In this document: piece after piece, positions 53,978 to 64,000 of the stretch
Layout of the letters: each line of letters opens with the position of its first letter
Numbering within the stretch: position 1 is the stretch's first letter
Assembly: GCA_963576565.1 (NCBI GenBank)
Contig: OY755039.1
Span: 142,917,369-142,981,368, forward strand
Length of the DNA stretch: 64,000 nt
Source: Aspidapion aeneum
Lineage: Eukaryota > Arthropoda > Insecta > Coleoptera > Brentidae
Reading direction: 5' to 3'
Position numbers and translations under genes: made by a program
The notes under the pieces: model-generated
Told to the model about the DNA's origin: nothing
What the model saw: the letters and a program-made list of their open reading frames with translations, nothing else
The model's database searches: none

Positions 53978-54711
53978 AACATACTTGTTATGTTAACTAC
54001 TCATAAGAGTTTCGGTACCTAACCTTTGAGAAAAACCTTTTTTAAAGAAATCAATTCGTGGATATGAAATTTTTGGGAGTTACTTGATTTCTTTAAAACA
54101 CGTCACGTCAACGTAATGGGCAAAACAATGACAAAGATGCATGCAAAATTTTAATCGAAAAACATTTAGTCGTTTCCCAGTCATTTTATCTAGATTACCG
54201 ATTTCTGAAATTTGTCTCAAATTATTGTGTAAAAAAAATAATTTTCCAAGGTAAGTAAAAATTTAAGGCTTCAATTAAAAGCGGAAAAACATTTAAAAAA
54301 AATAAAAATAATTTTTTTCAGTGTGCGGTGCTGATTGCTTATACTGTCAGGTCGTTAATGAAACCGTCGTAACCAACAATTTTGTGATTTTGGGTTATGG
54401 CATTTTCTAATAGAATACTCTACGCATATTTCTGCTACTCAAAAAGTCATCCATATCTACTTTGGCAGATGAACTTTTGACATTTTTTGAGTATATGTTA
54501 CTGTTAATTTCTATAAATAAAATTGCTCTACCCACATTTACTTAATGAAATTGCTGTTTTGAGTTTTGTGCATAAGTGAACGGAAAAATGACTACGACAT
54601 TTTTTTTTTAAATTAAGGAAAAATATCAGTATTTAGTTTTTCCAAATTGAAAAAAAATATATTTTTTTGTTTTTTAAATCTCAAAAGCAGAAAACAAAAA
54701 ACAAATAATAC

Positions 54712-55230
54712 ATCAAACAAGTTTCGTGGCTAATCGGGCAAAAAGAAGTTTTTTTGTTTCCCTTATATTTTTCTGTGGGTAGCCTGAAAGCCCTGAAAGA
54801 CAAAGAGCTGTCGTAGGTCACGGACTATAGTTGTTTTCTTTTATTTGCATTCGATCTTTTCATTGATCGATATTGTATAGCAGTGTTTTTGCCTGCTTTT
54901 GGTTTTTTTTTGTTTCTCTCGTATCTCGGTAGATGGCGCCTCTTGCTATAGTTCGCTCACTAATTACATTTAATTAGAGACAAAACCGTCTGATTAACTT
55001 CGCAAGATTTGTCACATTGACCAGCAGTGTTCTGAGGAGTCCCATAAGGACGAAACGGTTAACTGTCAACACTTATTAGGTGTCCATTACATGTTGGACC
55101 CCCGTGAGGTTGAGCTTTCAGGCTACCCACGGAAAAATATAAGGGAAACAAAAAAACTCCTTTTTGCCCGATTAGCCACGAAACTTGTTTGATTTTTAAA
55201 TTCACGGGTACGAAATTCCACGTTTGTTAC
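54712..55230. repeat. Family A repeat with an inverted left end
   Basis: The left 85 bp (CAAACAAGTTTCGTGGCTAA...) is the inverse of the right end, unlike the direct repeats of the copy at 29160. Confidence 0.8.
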
Positions 55231-55647
55231 AAATAATACAGTTCACCACAAAAAGTTTTAAAGATCTCTCTACTAGTAAAAAACCATAAAAAAATATGCT
55301 ACAAGGGAAACACAATAAGTTCTTATGCTGGCAAAAACAGAGCAAAATAGCATTTTCCTGAAGATTTGGTATTGACTCGGATTAATCAAATTTCTTTAAA
55401 ACCGTTTCAATTATTTAAATTAAGTTCATAGCAGGTTTATGGTGCTTTCACAATTTTTTTTAAAAATATTGTTACAAGGATAAGCCTCACAAATAATCAG
55501 AAATCTTAAAAATGTCTATTTGGTGTCTTTTGATTTTATTTCAATTTTGTCTGTTTTTACCTCATAACATTGCCATTTCTGCTGGGGATTTTATCTGGTA
55601 ATATTCTTTTCGTTTCTAAGGCGTCCCATTGTGGATTGGGACAATTC

Positions 55648-55800
55648 GTCGACGCCGATTTGCCGCAATCGACTTGCCGCCTACCCGACTTGACGCCGAC
55701 TCAACTCGCTCCCGACCCAACACGTCTCCGACCCAATTCGCCGCCGGCCCAATTCGCAGCCGGGACAACTCGCCGTCAGAGCCGCCGTGGGTTAGGTTAT
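55648..55800. repeat. GC-rich CCGACxCAATTCGCCG minisatellite
   Basis: Degenerate units of about 17-20 bp rich in CG, in otherwise AT-rich DNA. An inverted relative lies at 62684-62745. Confidence 0.75.
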
Positions 55801-58650
55801 AGGTAAATTTTTATACCTATTGTTTTTTTCAAAAAGCATTTTAATATAAAACAAAAGTATATCATCATTTTTCTTTTTTGATAAGCTTTTCAACAAGTGA
55901 GGCCATCTCATTCGAAAAAAAAGATTGAATGTTGGGGGGCTGCTTTCCAGGGTCCGTCCAAATAAATTTCCTCAAAAATATTGCCCGTTAAAAATCTTAA
56001 TTGACGTGTGTTTGGATCAGTCCAAAAAACTTAAATTTAATCCGCTAGCGAATTTATTCCAACTGGCTCGTTCTCACTGTATAATATAAATAAGGTTAAC
56101 GTAAGGCAAAACAAAAAACATAGATTTCCCACAAACGTTTTTTATGTAGATACGGCGTTTTCGTTAAGCACGGTAATATAGTGAGGATCAGAATTTTCTT
56201 AGACATAATAAATTAGTGACAATCTTGATTTAAGGAAAATTCGCAGTACTAAAAGTAGTAGTAATAAAAATTAGTATTTTTACCCAACTGCAGCACGGCG
56301 CACAGTGGGGCAGAAGCACAAAAAGGTGCGATAAAGTCTCACAGTGCAATGGATGTATTCCTTTGTAGTCAGGAATGTTTAAAATGAATTACTTAGTGAT
56401 CCAAAATAAAAAAAATTGACCCCGAGCTGTTAGTCGAGGTATAAGTGGTCGAATAAGCTTCAAAATATTTCCTAAAATACTATGTACGACGGCAATGTTT
56501 ACAAAATATTATATTATGTTGTCGACCCTACAGAAACGGAAAGGCCAAGTTTGCCCCCTCCCCAATAACTAATCGTCCCCCTGAAAAATGAAAACACCTA
56601 AACCCCCCCCAAAAAAACTTGACAGAACCGACATTAAATTTTTACACACTTTCTGTCTGACTTTCGCCATTTTTAAAACGACTTGACAAAAGCTTTCAGT
56701 GGCATATATAAGGCGAGGCCCGGGCACCCCCCGAAGTGAAGATTTTTCTAGATATTTCCCACATATTTCATGAATACAAACATAAAACAGCATAAAATAC
56801 GGCCTCATGGGGTCTCGCCCCCCCCCCCCCCAAACTGTCTTAGGCCCACCCTGAGACATTTTTCTATATACGCCACTGAAAGCTTTCTTTGTTTATAAAT
56901 AATCATGTATTAAACAGAACAAAAAATAATTTACCTTTAATAATAAATAATAAGTTAAAAAAAGATCGGTCTGAAAGTGTAAAATTAAACCTTGTTATAA
57001 CAGAGTATTTTTATCCTTTAACAAATTGTAGCTTTCGCTACGCTCGTGCTAAAAACTTTTTACCTTGAAATAAAAAGTGTCACTTTTATCCCTTGGTATA
57101 TATTATAAGAACAGGGCTTATCTTTAATCCATATTTTAGCGATAAAACTGTCACTTTTTATCCTTAAAATTAAAAAAAAAAGCTTCATGTTTTTAGTAAA
57201 GTAGCTGAAAACCATATAATTATAATTATAATTTAATTTTAGGGCAGAAAATCCAAAAGTTTAAAAAATATCTCCTAAAATTCCTAATTAGTGTCTTGTT
57301 AGCTATTGGCCAATTATATACCTCGCTACGCTCAGGCTACAAACTTTTTGCCTCGGGATAAGGTGTGACTTTTATTCCTTAATATATATTGAGTATAATA
57401 ATAGTATGTGTAGCTGTATATGTATTTAGTACGTTATATTTTAAATATCTATACTACAATTTAAACACACATTTCGCTAAGTTTGGAGAAAAATGTTAAT
57501 ATTTAAAAATTAATTCCGGCCTTATTAGCAAAAACTAGCAGCAAGGAAGGTTCAATAAAAAATGACATGTGAAAACTCGCCCGCGTTTGCGGGCGATAAG
57601 TTAATTTGTGTCCACGTATATTTTCAAAATGAAAGAAAATTTTTTTTTTAAGATTTTACAAAAATGGCAGTTTAAAGAAAAACAACAAAAAATTTTGCAT
57701 TTTTTTTATACGAGAATAATGTACTCACCATAGTGATTATCTGACATAATTAAAATTATTTTAACCAGACTTGATCAACATTAAAAATTGTGGCAAAGTT
57801 GATTCATTTGTGTTCTTAAAACAACTACGCAACGTCAGTTTTCAAAACACGCTAACTTTGACAAGGTGTTTTATTCATTTGTTTGACGTTTGACTATCCG
57901 AAGCTAACTTGCTATGGTAAAGCGATTATTAATAAATAGTTTTCAGTAAAAATATCTCCCATATTAGATAAATGAGTTCTGAACTAAATCGCATGTTTTC
58001 TTGATTTTGCCCCTCTGTGCGGCGAAAGGAAGGGCAATGTTTTTCGATTGTTGTTTGTATGTAAATAAATATGTTTGTGTCACGCTAGAGGGTAAACGGC
58101 TGAACCGATTTTGACAAAAAAGGTGTTGTTGAATCGCTACTGATCCCAAAGGTGCTATAGGCTATATTTTTTTAAAGAGGAATCATCATGGCGGTTTTCA
58201 GACGCCATTTTGTCACATGATGTAGGCTTTAAGGCATACAAATTATCTAAATTTCAGGCGATTTTATTGAAATTCCTTTGATTACCCATTGCAAACTAAT
58301 TTGCTGTAGTTACTTTGTAGTCCTCCCTGCTCCCACCTATCTCCCCTCCTGTCATTTCCCCCACCCTATTCAAAAACCATATTCGCATAACTTTCACAAA
58401 TATAAAGCGATTTCAAAAATTCTTTCTGCACACGCTTGAAGACTTTTTACTAATTTTACTAGTTTCCTATCAAATTTGTACTTAACTGCGACTAGTACTT
58501 ACAAGTAAATTTAGCAGTTGGGAATTTTTTTTATTTTTTTATTTTTTTTTAAATAATTTAGTTGTATTTTTTTTACTATTTAAAGACAGCAAAAAAGAGA
58601 CTCGAAGCTCATTTTGAGAGATTCCGTACATTTGCGAGGACACTAAAACC
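55801..58650. other. Intergenic DNA upstream of trpl
   Basis: TE debris: two GCTACGCTCGTGCTAAAAAC-like blocks (57030, 57330) and CTGAACCGATTTTGACAAAA (58100), typical of old repeats. No gene supported. Confidence 0.45.
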
Positions 58651-58651
58651 G

Positions 58652-58662
58652 TAATCCAATTT
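58652..58662 (+). promoter_or_regulatory. RCSI/P3-like photoreceptor site upstream of trpl
   Basis: TAATCCAATTT fits the rhodopsin core sequence I consensus TAATYNRATTN at every position. It lies 40 bp upstream of a TATA-like box and about 85 bp before the likely start site, the spacing usual in fly photoreceptor promoters. Confidence 0.55.
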
Positions 58663-58701
58663 CAAAAACAAGATTAAAATTTAAATCTGGGGCTCAAATA
58701 T

Positions 58702-58707
58702 TATATA
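58702..58707 (+). promoter_or_regulatory. TATA-like box of trpl
   Basis: TATATA (within TTATATAGTTATAA), 30-35 bp before a TTCAGG initiator-like site at about 58735-58740. This would give a 5' UTR of about 130 bp. Confidence 0.45.
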
Positions 58708-58866
58708 GTTATAACTGGGCCGAAACGGAGAAATTCAGGAAACCCGTGTTTCCTTATTTTCATTTTAAGCCGGTTACTTTCCTATGGAGGTACATTATTT
58801 TTTTTGAATGGTGTTTGAAACAAAATTTTTAATTTTTTTGAGTAGACAGATCATTAAGTTTTCAAT

Positions 58867-58887
58867 ATGGAAGACGAGAAACAAAAT
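58867..58887 (+). CDS. trpl: trpl exon 1 (initiator)
   Basis: Seven codons, MEDEKQN, then a strong donor GTAAGT. Chosen because the next exon starts EDVESGE in phase 0 with no Met of its own in a suitable place, and because a promoter-like region lies directly upstream. Confidence 0.7.
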
Positions 58888-61800
58888 GTAAGTGAGTTTA
58901 AACCAGAATTACAAAAAAGAACTAAGTTTTTTTAATCTTTTTCTTGTTTTTTAATTACACGGAATTATTTTTCGGTTTCTAAAAAAATCGAAGGCCTAGA
59001 AGAAATTTATTAACGATATTACGTTATTAGAGAATGGCCGTAGTCAATATGCAAATAAATTATAAATAGTAAATATCTTATGGTGGAGTGATACGTTCAG
59101 TCAAATAAAACCCTAGTAGTTCGGGGCCTAAGACGGAAATTTAGGGGCTTGTCTGCATTTTCGCGTACCGTGACGAAATTTGGCACAGACACCTAGAGAT
59201 GCCATTTTAGAAGCGGTGCTCCGATGGAACCCAGTGCAGGGCCAAGATACAGGGGCGTACTTAAGGTGGGACAGAAAAAATTAATAAATTAAATATAAAA
59301 CTAGTTTCGCATACAATTTTTGTTTCTTTAACTTTATAATGTAGCTTATAAATTCAAAAAATCTATAAAAATTAAAGGTTGAATATAAGGTTTTTTTTTG
59401 AGGGGGAGAGGGAGCAAAAGTTAGGAGGATGTATAATGTTGTCGTGTGGGGTATTGAGTATATAAAAAAAAATATATTAACAAAAGAAACACCCTGTATT
59501 TTCTTTGAATTAAAAAGCTAAGTAAAATAATGTACACCATGTAAAAAAGGAGTTCTCTAGTCATAACAAGTAGTAAAATAAACTGAATTTAAAAATTTGA
59601 GACTACTACTTTTTACATGATTTTTTAATATCACCTTCTTTCTTTCAGCATGTAAATTTTTTTGTGACAGCCTGTAATAAGCCGACAAATTGTGACAAGT
59701 TTCTTCAGTAGCTAGAATAAATAATGTAAAAGAACAGTAAAAATGACAATAAAAGGTAGTTTTTAGCTTTTTTGGACTTTTATTTTAAATGTCTAATTCA
59801 ACAGCCAACGTTTCGACGCCTTCTGCGTCATCCTCAGGGCCAGCAGCCTCACTCACTCATCACGGCTGACAGCTAGTTAGACGCTGTTTTTAAACATTTT
59901 TGTTAAAATATATCGCATTTTAAATGCGAAATCTTATATAGCTCTAATATTCTGGCCCTGAGGATGACGCGGAAGGCGTCGAAACGTTGGCTGTTGAATT
60001 AGACATTTAAAATAAAAGTCCGAAAAAGCTGAAAACTACCTTTTATTACTACAATCCTGGACGAAAACCTAACGCATAAGTAAAAATGATAGCAAAGTTG
60101 TTGTGGCCCAGTATAAACGTTCAGAAAGTGGTAATGATGCAGCACTTTTACAAAAATAAATTCCGATAAATATGGTTTATAAAGAGGAATATAGCGATTG
60201 CAATGAGATGTTCATTTGACATACCCAGAGTTATTTTAATTTTCAGCACTAAAATAAAAAATTAGGAAAAAACTTTATTGTCTAGTTACTTTTTAACACT
60301 CTGTATAAAAATTTTTATTTAAGAAAATAAAAGCTGTACTAATATTGTTGTAAAGTGCTGACTTTAAGTTTTCCATAGTGATTTGTAAAGTCGTCATAAA
60401 AAACTACCTAAAATGATCTTATAAAAATGTTTCTTATTTTTAAAAACAGCCTGTATTTTTAACAGTTCAAACTAATTTTTATTTTCTTTTTAGATTTTTT
60501 TAATTTAGAATTATTAAATAAAACCCCCCTGTATTGCGACCCTGTATATGTCACAACCGTCTAGCAATTTTTATTTAAAAGAGAAACAATTTGTTTATGC
60601 CTACATTAAATTTTAACACCCGATCTTGCATAACTAAGCTCCTGGAATTTTTTTTCTACTCAAAACCCACACCATAAATTTCTCAATTTTTTTAAAATTA
60701 TTTTTTATTTTTTGGAAGAAAATAAAGCAATACAATTTTTTTATGACCTAAAATAAAAGCCAAGTTTCATTGCTCTAGCTTTACATTTGAATTTTATACA
60801 GAATTTTAATGATATAAATGCAATTAAAAATAGAACACCCTGTATCTTTGCTCTGCACTGGGTTCAAGATGATATATGATATAAAAAAAACTTGGCCCCC
60901 CAGTGTAGACATCAATTATCCAAACATTGTTAATAGAAAAGAATGTGGAGAAAGGAAAAAACTACATCCCAGTGAAAAATACTTGGTTATGCAGCTCCAT
61001 CACTTAACTCAAAGTTTAAAAAAATCATTTCTAATTTTTGGCCTTTTCATCACCATGATGAAGTTAAAAAGGTATGACTTTTCAAAAAAGAAAGCTGTTT
61101 TCACATTCTTTCCTATTAACAATGTTAGGATAATTGTGGTCCACAATGGAGAGCCAACTTCTTTTTATATAAACATTTAAACATAAACATAGGTTTGCTA
61201 AACATGTTGGGTGCTTAAACAAAAATCCAATCAGTTATAGATTATAATAAAAATTAGTGGAGAAAGACCCTAGAGTTTCATTTGACTAAAATAAATTTAA
61301 TTTAAATGCTGTATCGAAATTTAAAAATCCTGAACAGGCTTTCAAAATCTTAAGAAAAAACTCAAAATTTGTCCGACGCCTATTCTCCACCTCCTTTGAT
61401 CGTGGCAATCATCTTCTGTCAGTTTTTTTTGACTTATTGATCTTTCGATTGACTATTGCCATTCCAGTTTAGGATGTCATCTTTTTCTGCGCCCTTAGTT
61501 ACCATTCTAGGAGCTGATTTGGTAGTCTTTCGTCGTTCATCCGTTGTACATGGCCGTATCATATACCTCGATTCCCAATTTTTCTTTTATGATCTTATTT
61601 CTTATATAATCCGTTCTAGATATTCTCATTGATCTTCTTATTGCATCCATTTCGACACTTTCCATTTTTGCCTTGTATTTTTCAGTTACGCGACAAGTCT
61701 CTATTCCATACAATATCGTGCTTTTCAGAATTGTTTCATTTATATTAAATTTAAAATACTGTTAAGACATCCAATAACCTTTTTTGCTTTTACTATTCTT

Positions 61801-62992
61801 TTTTCTTTTACAGTCTGTTCCTGTCTTATCAAATGTGACACCCAAGTATACATAGGTACTCGTTGCATGGACATATTATTTGTTTATTGTCTAGTTCACT
61901 TGATTCCTTTCCAATACATAGGTAATGTGTCTTGTCCACGTTCACTGTTAACCCCCACTTTTGGTATTCTTCCGTTAATTTTCTCATCATATACTCCATG
62001 TCTTCTTTATCACATAATCAATAATTGATTTAAGATTTCTTGTTGGCTAAATCCAGGTATATCGATGAATATCTTTATCTATAAAAAAACCATTATTTAT
62101 TTTTAGGTTGTGGGTTTCACACAATTGCATCATTTTATTTTGTAAAAAAAATACGATTTGGTAGATTTGTATTAGCAACTAAGGCCAATCGAATAACGTT
62201 AATCAATTTTTTTCTATGCCTACTTATTTTTAAAAAAACGTTTTCATTCCCATGTAGTTCCTTTTTTCTGAAAATCTCTTTATAAATTACATCTTTGTGT
62301 AATTTTGCAGGAAGATGTAGAATCAGGAGAGACATCTTCTGGCGGTAAGAAGCAGTTAATTATGCCCAATCTGCCCAAGCAACTTTCCTTAGAAGAGAAG
62401 AAATATTTGTTGGCCATCGAGAGAGGGGATTTTCCAAATGTTAGAAGGTAAATTTAATAGTAAAAGTACAGTTACGTACATCTCTACTGGCAAAGGGCCT
62501 TCAAAAATTACTGCTACAAGCGTACCGGAATGTTGCGCCATCTCTTTTCCAAACTTAAAAACAGATGCTTTCAGTTTTTTCAAAAAACATAAAACAAATT
62601 TTAATTGAACACCCGGAATTTATTTAGAAAAAATTATTTATTAAAAATATGTACTACAAATGAAACGTTAAAAATAAATTCTCGCGGCGAATTGGACGCG
62701 GCGAATCGGGGGCGGCAAATCGTCCGCGGCGAATTGTCCATTCCCATTTTGCAGGCTTCTTCAGAAAGCTCAACGGAAAAAAACCTTCAACATCAACTGC
62801 GTGGACAGTCTGGGAAGAGGAGCGCTCACAATCGCCATTGACCAAGAAAGTCTCGAGATGGTTGAGTTGTTGGTGGTAATGGGTGTCAAAACAAAAGACG
62901 CTTTACTCCATGCGATCAATGTAGAGTTTGTGGAGGCTGTGGAGCTTCTTCTGGAACATGAGGAACTTATACACAAAGAGGGAGAACCTTAC
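58867..62992 (+). CDS. trpl: TRPL light-activated cation channel (TRPC family), 5' exons only
   Basis: Role, from the family: second phototransduction channel of insect photoreceptors. Exons 58867-58887, 62311-62447 and 62755-62992 join into the first 132 residues. MEDEKQN is followed by a Lys/Gly-rich stretch, [72 protein letters not shown] and [20 protein letters not shown]. These ankyrin-repeat motifs match fly TRPL much better than TRP or trp-gamma. The phases agree (0, 2, 0). Later exons must lie past 64000; the visible part of the next intron holds a MITE and an antisense LINE. The gene is divergent from trp, with 16.1 kb between the two start codons. Confidence 0.88.
59700..60870 (-). 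mobile_element. Second copy of family G, inverted
   Basis: Inverse of 23600-23960 and 24800-25200 without the insertion found there, but itself split by the 59748-60078 insertion. Confidence 0.75.
59748..60078 (+). mobile_element. Inverted-arm insertion with hammerhead-like core
   Basis: Arms 59749-59842 and 59951-60047 are inverted copies. AGTAAAAATGA flanks both sides (59736-59746, 60079-60089). The empty site is visible in the other family G copy near 25170-25190. The right arm reads CTGAGGA (59958-59964), stem GACGC/GCGTC, then GAAA (59981-59984). Confidence 0.7.
61369..62060 (-). pseudogene. Decayed LINE fragment, RTE-like C-terminus
   Basis: Minus-strand frames resemble the C-terminus at 49018-49400 (GHVQRM- and RRPK-like motifs, and the SIEYGIETC-type region) with many stops. 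Lies in trpl intron 1. Confidence 0.5.
62311..62447 (+). CDS. trpl: trpl exon 2
   Basis: Acceptor [24 protein letters not shown]... [25 protein letters not shown]. Donor AG|GTAAAT splits the Arg codon. Confidence 0.88.
62684..62745. repeat. GC-rich GCGGCGAATTG minisatellite before trpl exon 3
   Basis: Four units of GCGGCGAATTGG-type sequence end about 10 bp before the exon 3 acceptor. Complementary in type to 55648-55800. Confidence 0.8.
62755..62992 (+). CDS. trpl: trpl exon 3 (ankyrin repeats)
   Basis: Acceptor CCATTTTGCAG, 79 full codons, [11 protein letters not shown] to HKEGEPY, donor GTAAGT in phase 0. The acceptor sits 10-20 bp after a GC-rich minisatellite. Confidence 0.9.
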
Positions 62993-63010
62993 GTAAGTTG
63001 GTATAAATAA

Positions 63011-63289
63011 TAGAGAATTATTGAAATAAAGCCAGGCTATAATAGTGCCAGGAACTATTTTGACACCTTCACATTGCAATATCAGCTGTGATCTTTCAAC
63101 AACATCTTTGTTTACTATATGAACTGGAATAAATAGTGTCTTCCTTTATAATTGGAAAAGAAACAACGAAAGTTTTAAATTCGACTTTGGTATGTCAATA
63201 TTGAAGTATTAACTGTCAGTTCTCAATGAGAAAGTGTTAGAATAGTGTCTGGCACTATTATAGCCTGACTTTATTTCAATAATTCTCTA
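63011..63289. mobile_element. 279-bp MITE in trpl intron 3
   Basis: TAGAGAATTATTGAAATAAA and its inverse at the right. Interior related to 2241-2488. Starts 18 bp after the exon 3 donor. Confidence 0.85.
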
Positions 63290-63329
63290 ATATGGAAAAA
63301 AACTAGACCTACGTTTTAATTAATCATTG

Positions 63330-64000
63330 TTCTATCTTTGAATAATCACCATTCAATCTATGTATCTATTTAGCCTTCTTCGATCCATCTTTGGTTGTAG
63401 GCCCCCCTAGTAATTTCCATTCTTCTCTGTGTGTCGCCGTGTTCACCCATCTAGGTCCCGCATCTTTCTTCAAATCGTCCGCCCATTATATTTGGGGTCT
63501 TCCCAAGGTCTCCAGTCTCCAACAAATGTCCATTTAAATTTAGCTACTTCTCCTTTGACACCCCTTACTTTTGTTTTATTTCTTATCAATTCATTCCTTT
63601 TTCTATCTGTTAGCTTTACATGTAACATTTGTCTATCCATTGATATTTGGGACTTTGTTACCTTATCCATGTTTGATTTTATAAGTTTCCAGGTCTGGGA
63701 TCCATAGGTAAGTACAGAAAGAATATAGTTTTGAGGTACTGAGAATATTTTTGATTTTAGTTTTAGTGTAGTTCACACTCAAGCCGTTATTTTTAGTTAC
63801 TGTATCCAGTTCTTCCAGCATATTTATCAGGTCTTCTTTCTTCTCTGTTATTATGGCGATATCATCAGCATATCTTAGGTGGTTCAAGTATTGTCCGCTT
63901 ACTTTGATGCCTATTTCTTATGAGGATTGCCCAGTGCGCAATGCTATCGAAAGCTTTCTTAAAGTCTATAAACGCAATATATAGTGGAATGTTGTATTAG
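63330..64000 (-). pseudogene. LINE reverse transcriptase fragment, continues off-window
   Basis: Minus strand: FKKAFDSIAH near 63950, LRYADDIAIITEKKEDLINM at 63800-63880, then NGLSVNYTKTKI and a C-terminal region to about 63430, with frameshifts. RTE-like. Confidence 0.75.

Noticed and set aside
55570..55806. 78-codon Pro/Thr-rich open frame
   Set aside because: Coding appearance comes from the GC-rich minisatellite.
60818..61180. 120-codon open frame on the plus strand
   Set aside because: It starts inside the repeated family G element, shows no known motif and has no splice or promoter context; probably chance.

Overview
The window is AT-rich, intron-rich and crowded with transposable elements. 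The three recognisable host genes are insect-type. Two encode TRPC-family phototransduction channels that resemble Drosophila trp and trpl more than trp-gamma, and one encodes a full-length MDH1B-type malate dehydrogenase-like protein. I infer a TE-rich insect, perhaps a beetle or another non-dipteran; the order cannot be fixed from this sequence alone.

Layout. (1) 1.4-42.7 kb: trp on the minus strand. Fourteen coding exons join in consistent phase into 729 codons, from the initiator Met through six membrane segments to the TRP-box helix. The C-terminal tail lies off the left edge, or ends in a short candidate exon at 1390. (2) 10.1-22.6 kb: MDH1B on the plus strand, wholly nested in the 15.7-kb trp intron between pore-region exons 12 and 13. 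Its five exons give 512 aa. Its second intron holds about 14 tandem partial copies of the preceding exon, with several variant classes in an order that suggests a higher-order repeat. (3) 42.7-58.9 kb: intergenic DNA between the divergently transcribed trp and trpl, filled with a 248-bp satellite, a 140-bp tandem array, hairpin elements, LINEs and MITEs. (4) 58.9-63.0 kb onward: trpl on the plus strand. The first three coding exons are visible, preceded by a good match to the photoreceptor RCSI/P3 homeodomain site 40 bp upstream of a TATA-like box. The gene continues beyond the window.

Mobile DNA: a DD41D mariner-type element with about 500-bp inverted repeats, hAT-like elements with 8-bp target duplications, a foldback element with a 9-bp duplication, a solo LTR, a young 5'-truncated RTE-like LINE with a 14-bp duplication, older LINE and mariner relics, and an insertion whose inverted arms carry a hammerhead-ribozyme-like core.

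TRP and TRPL are the two light-activated cation channels of the fly rhabdomere, so this locus is probably a photoreceptor channel cluster. MDH1B appears to be an unrelated guest gene. No CRISPR, tRNA or rRNA gene was seen.
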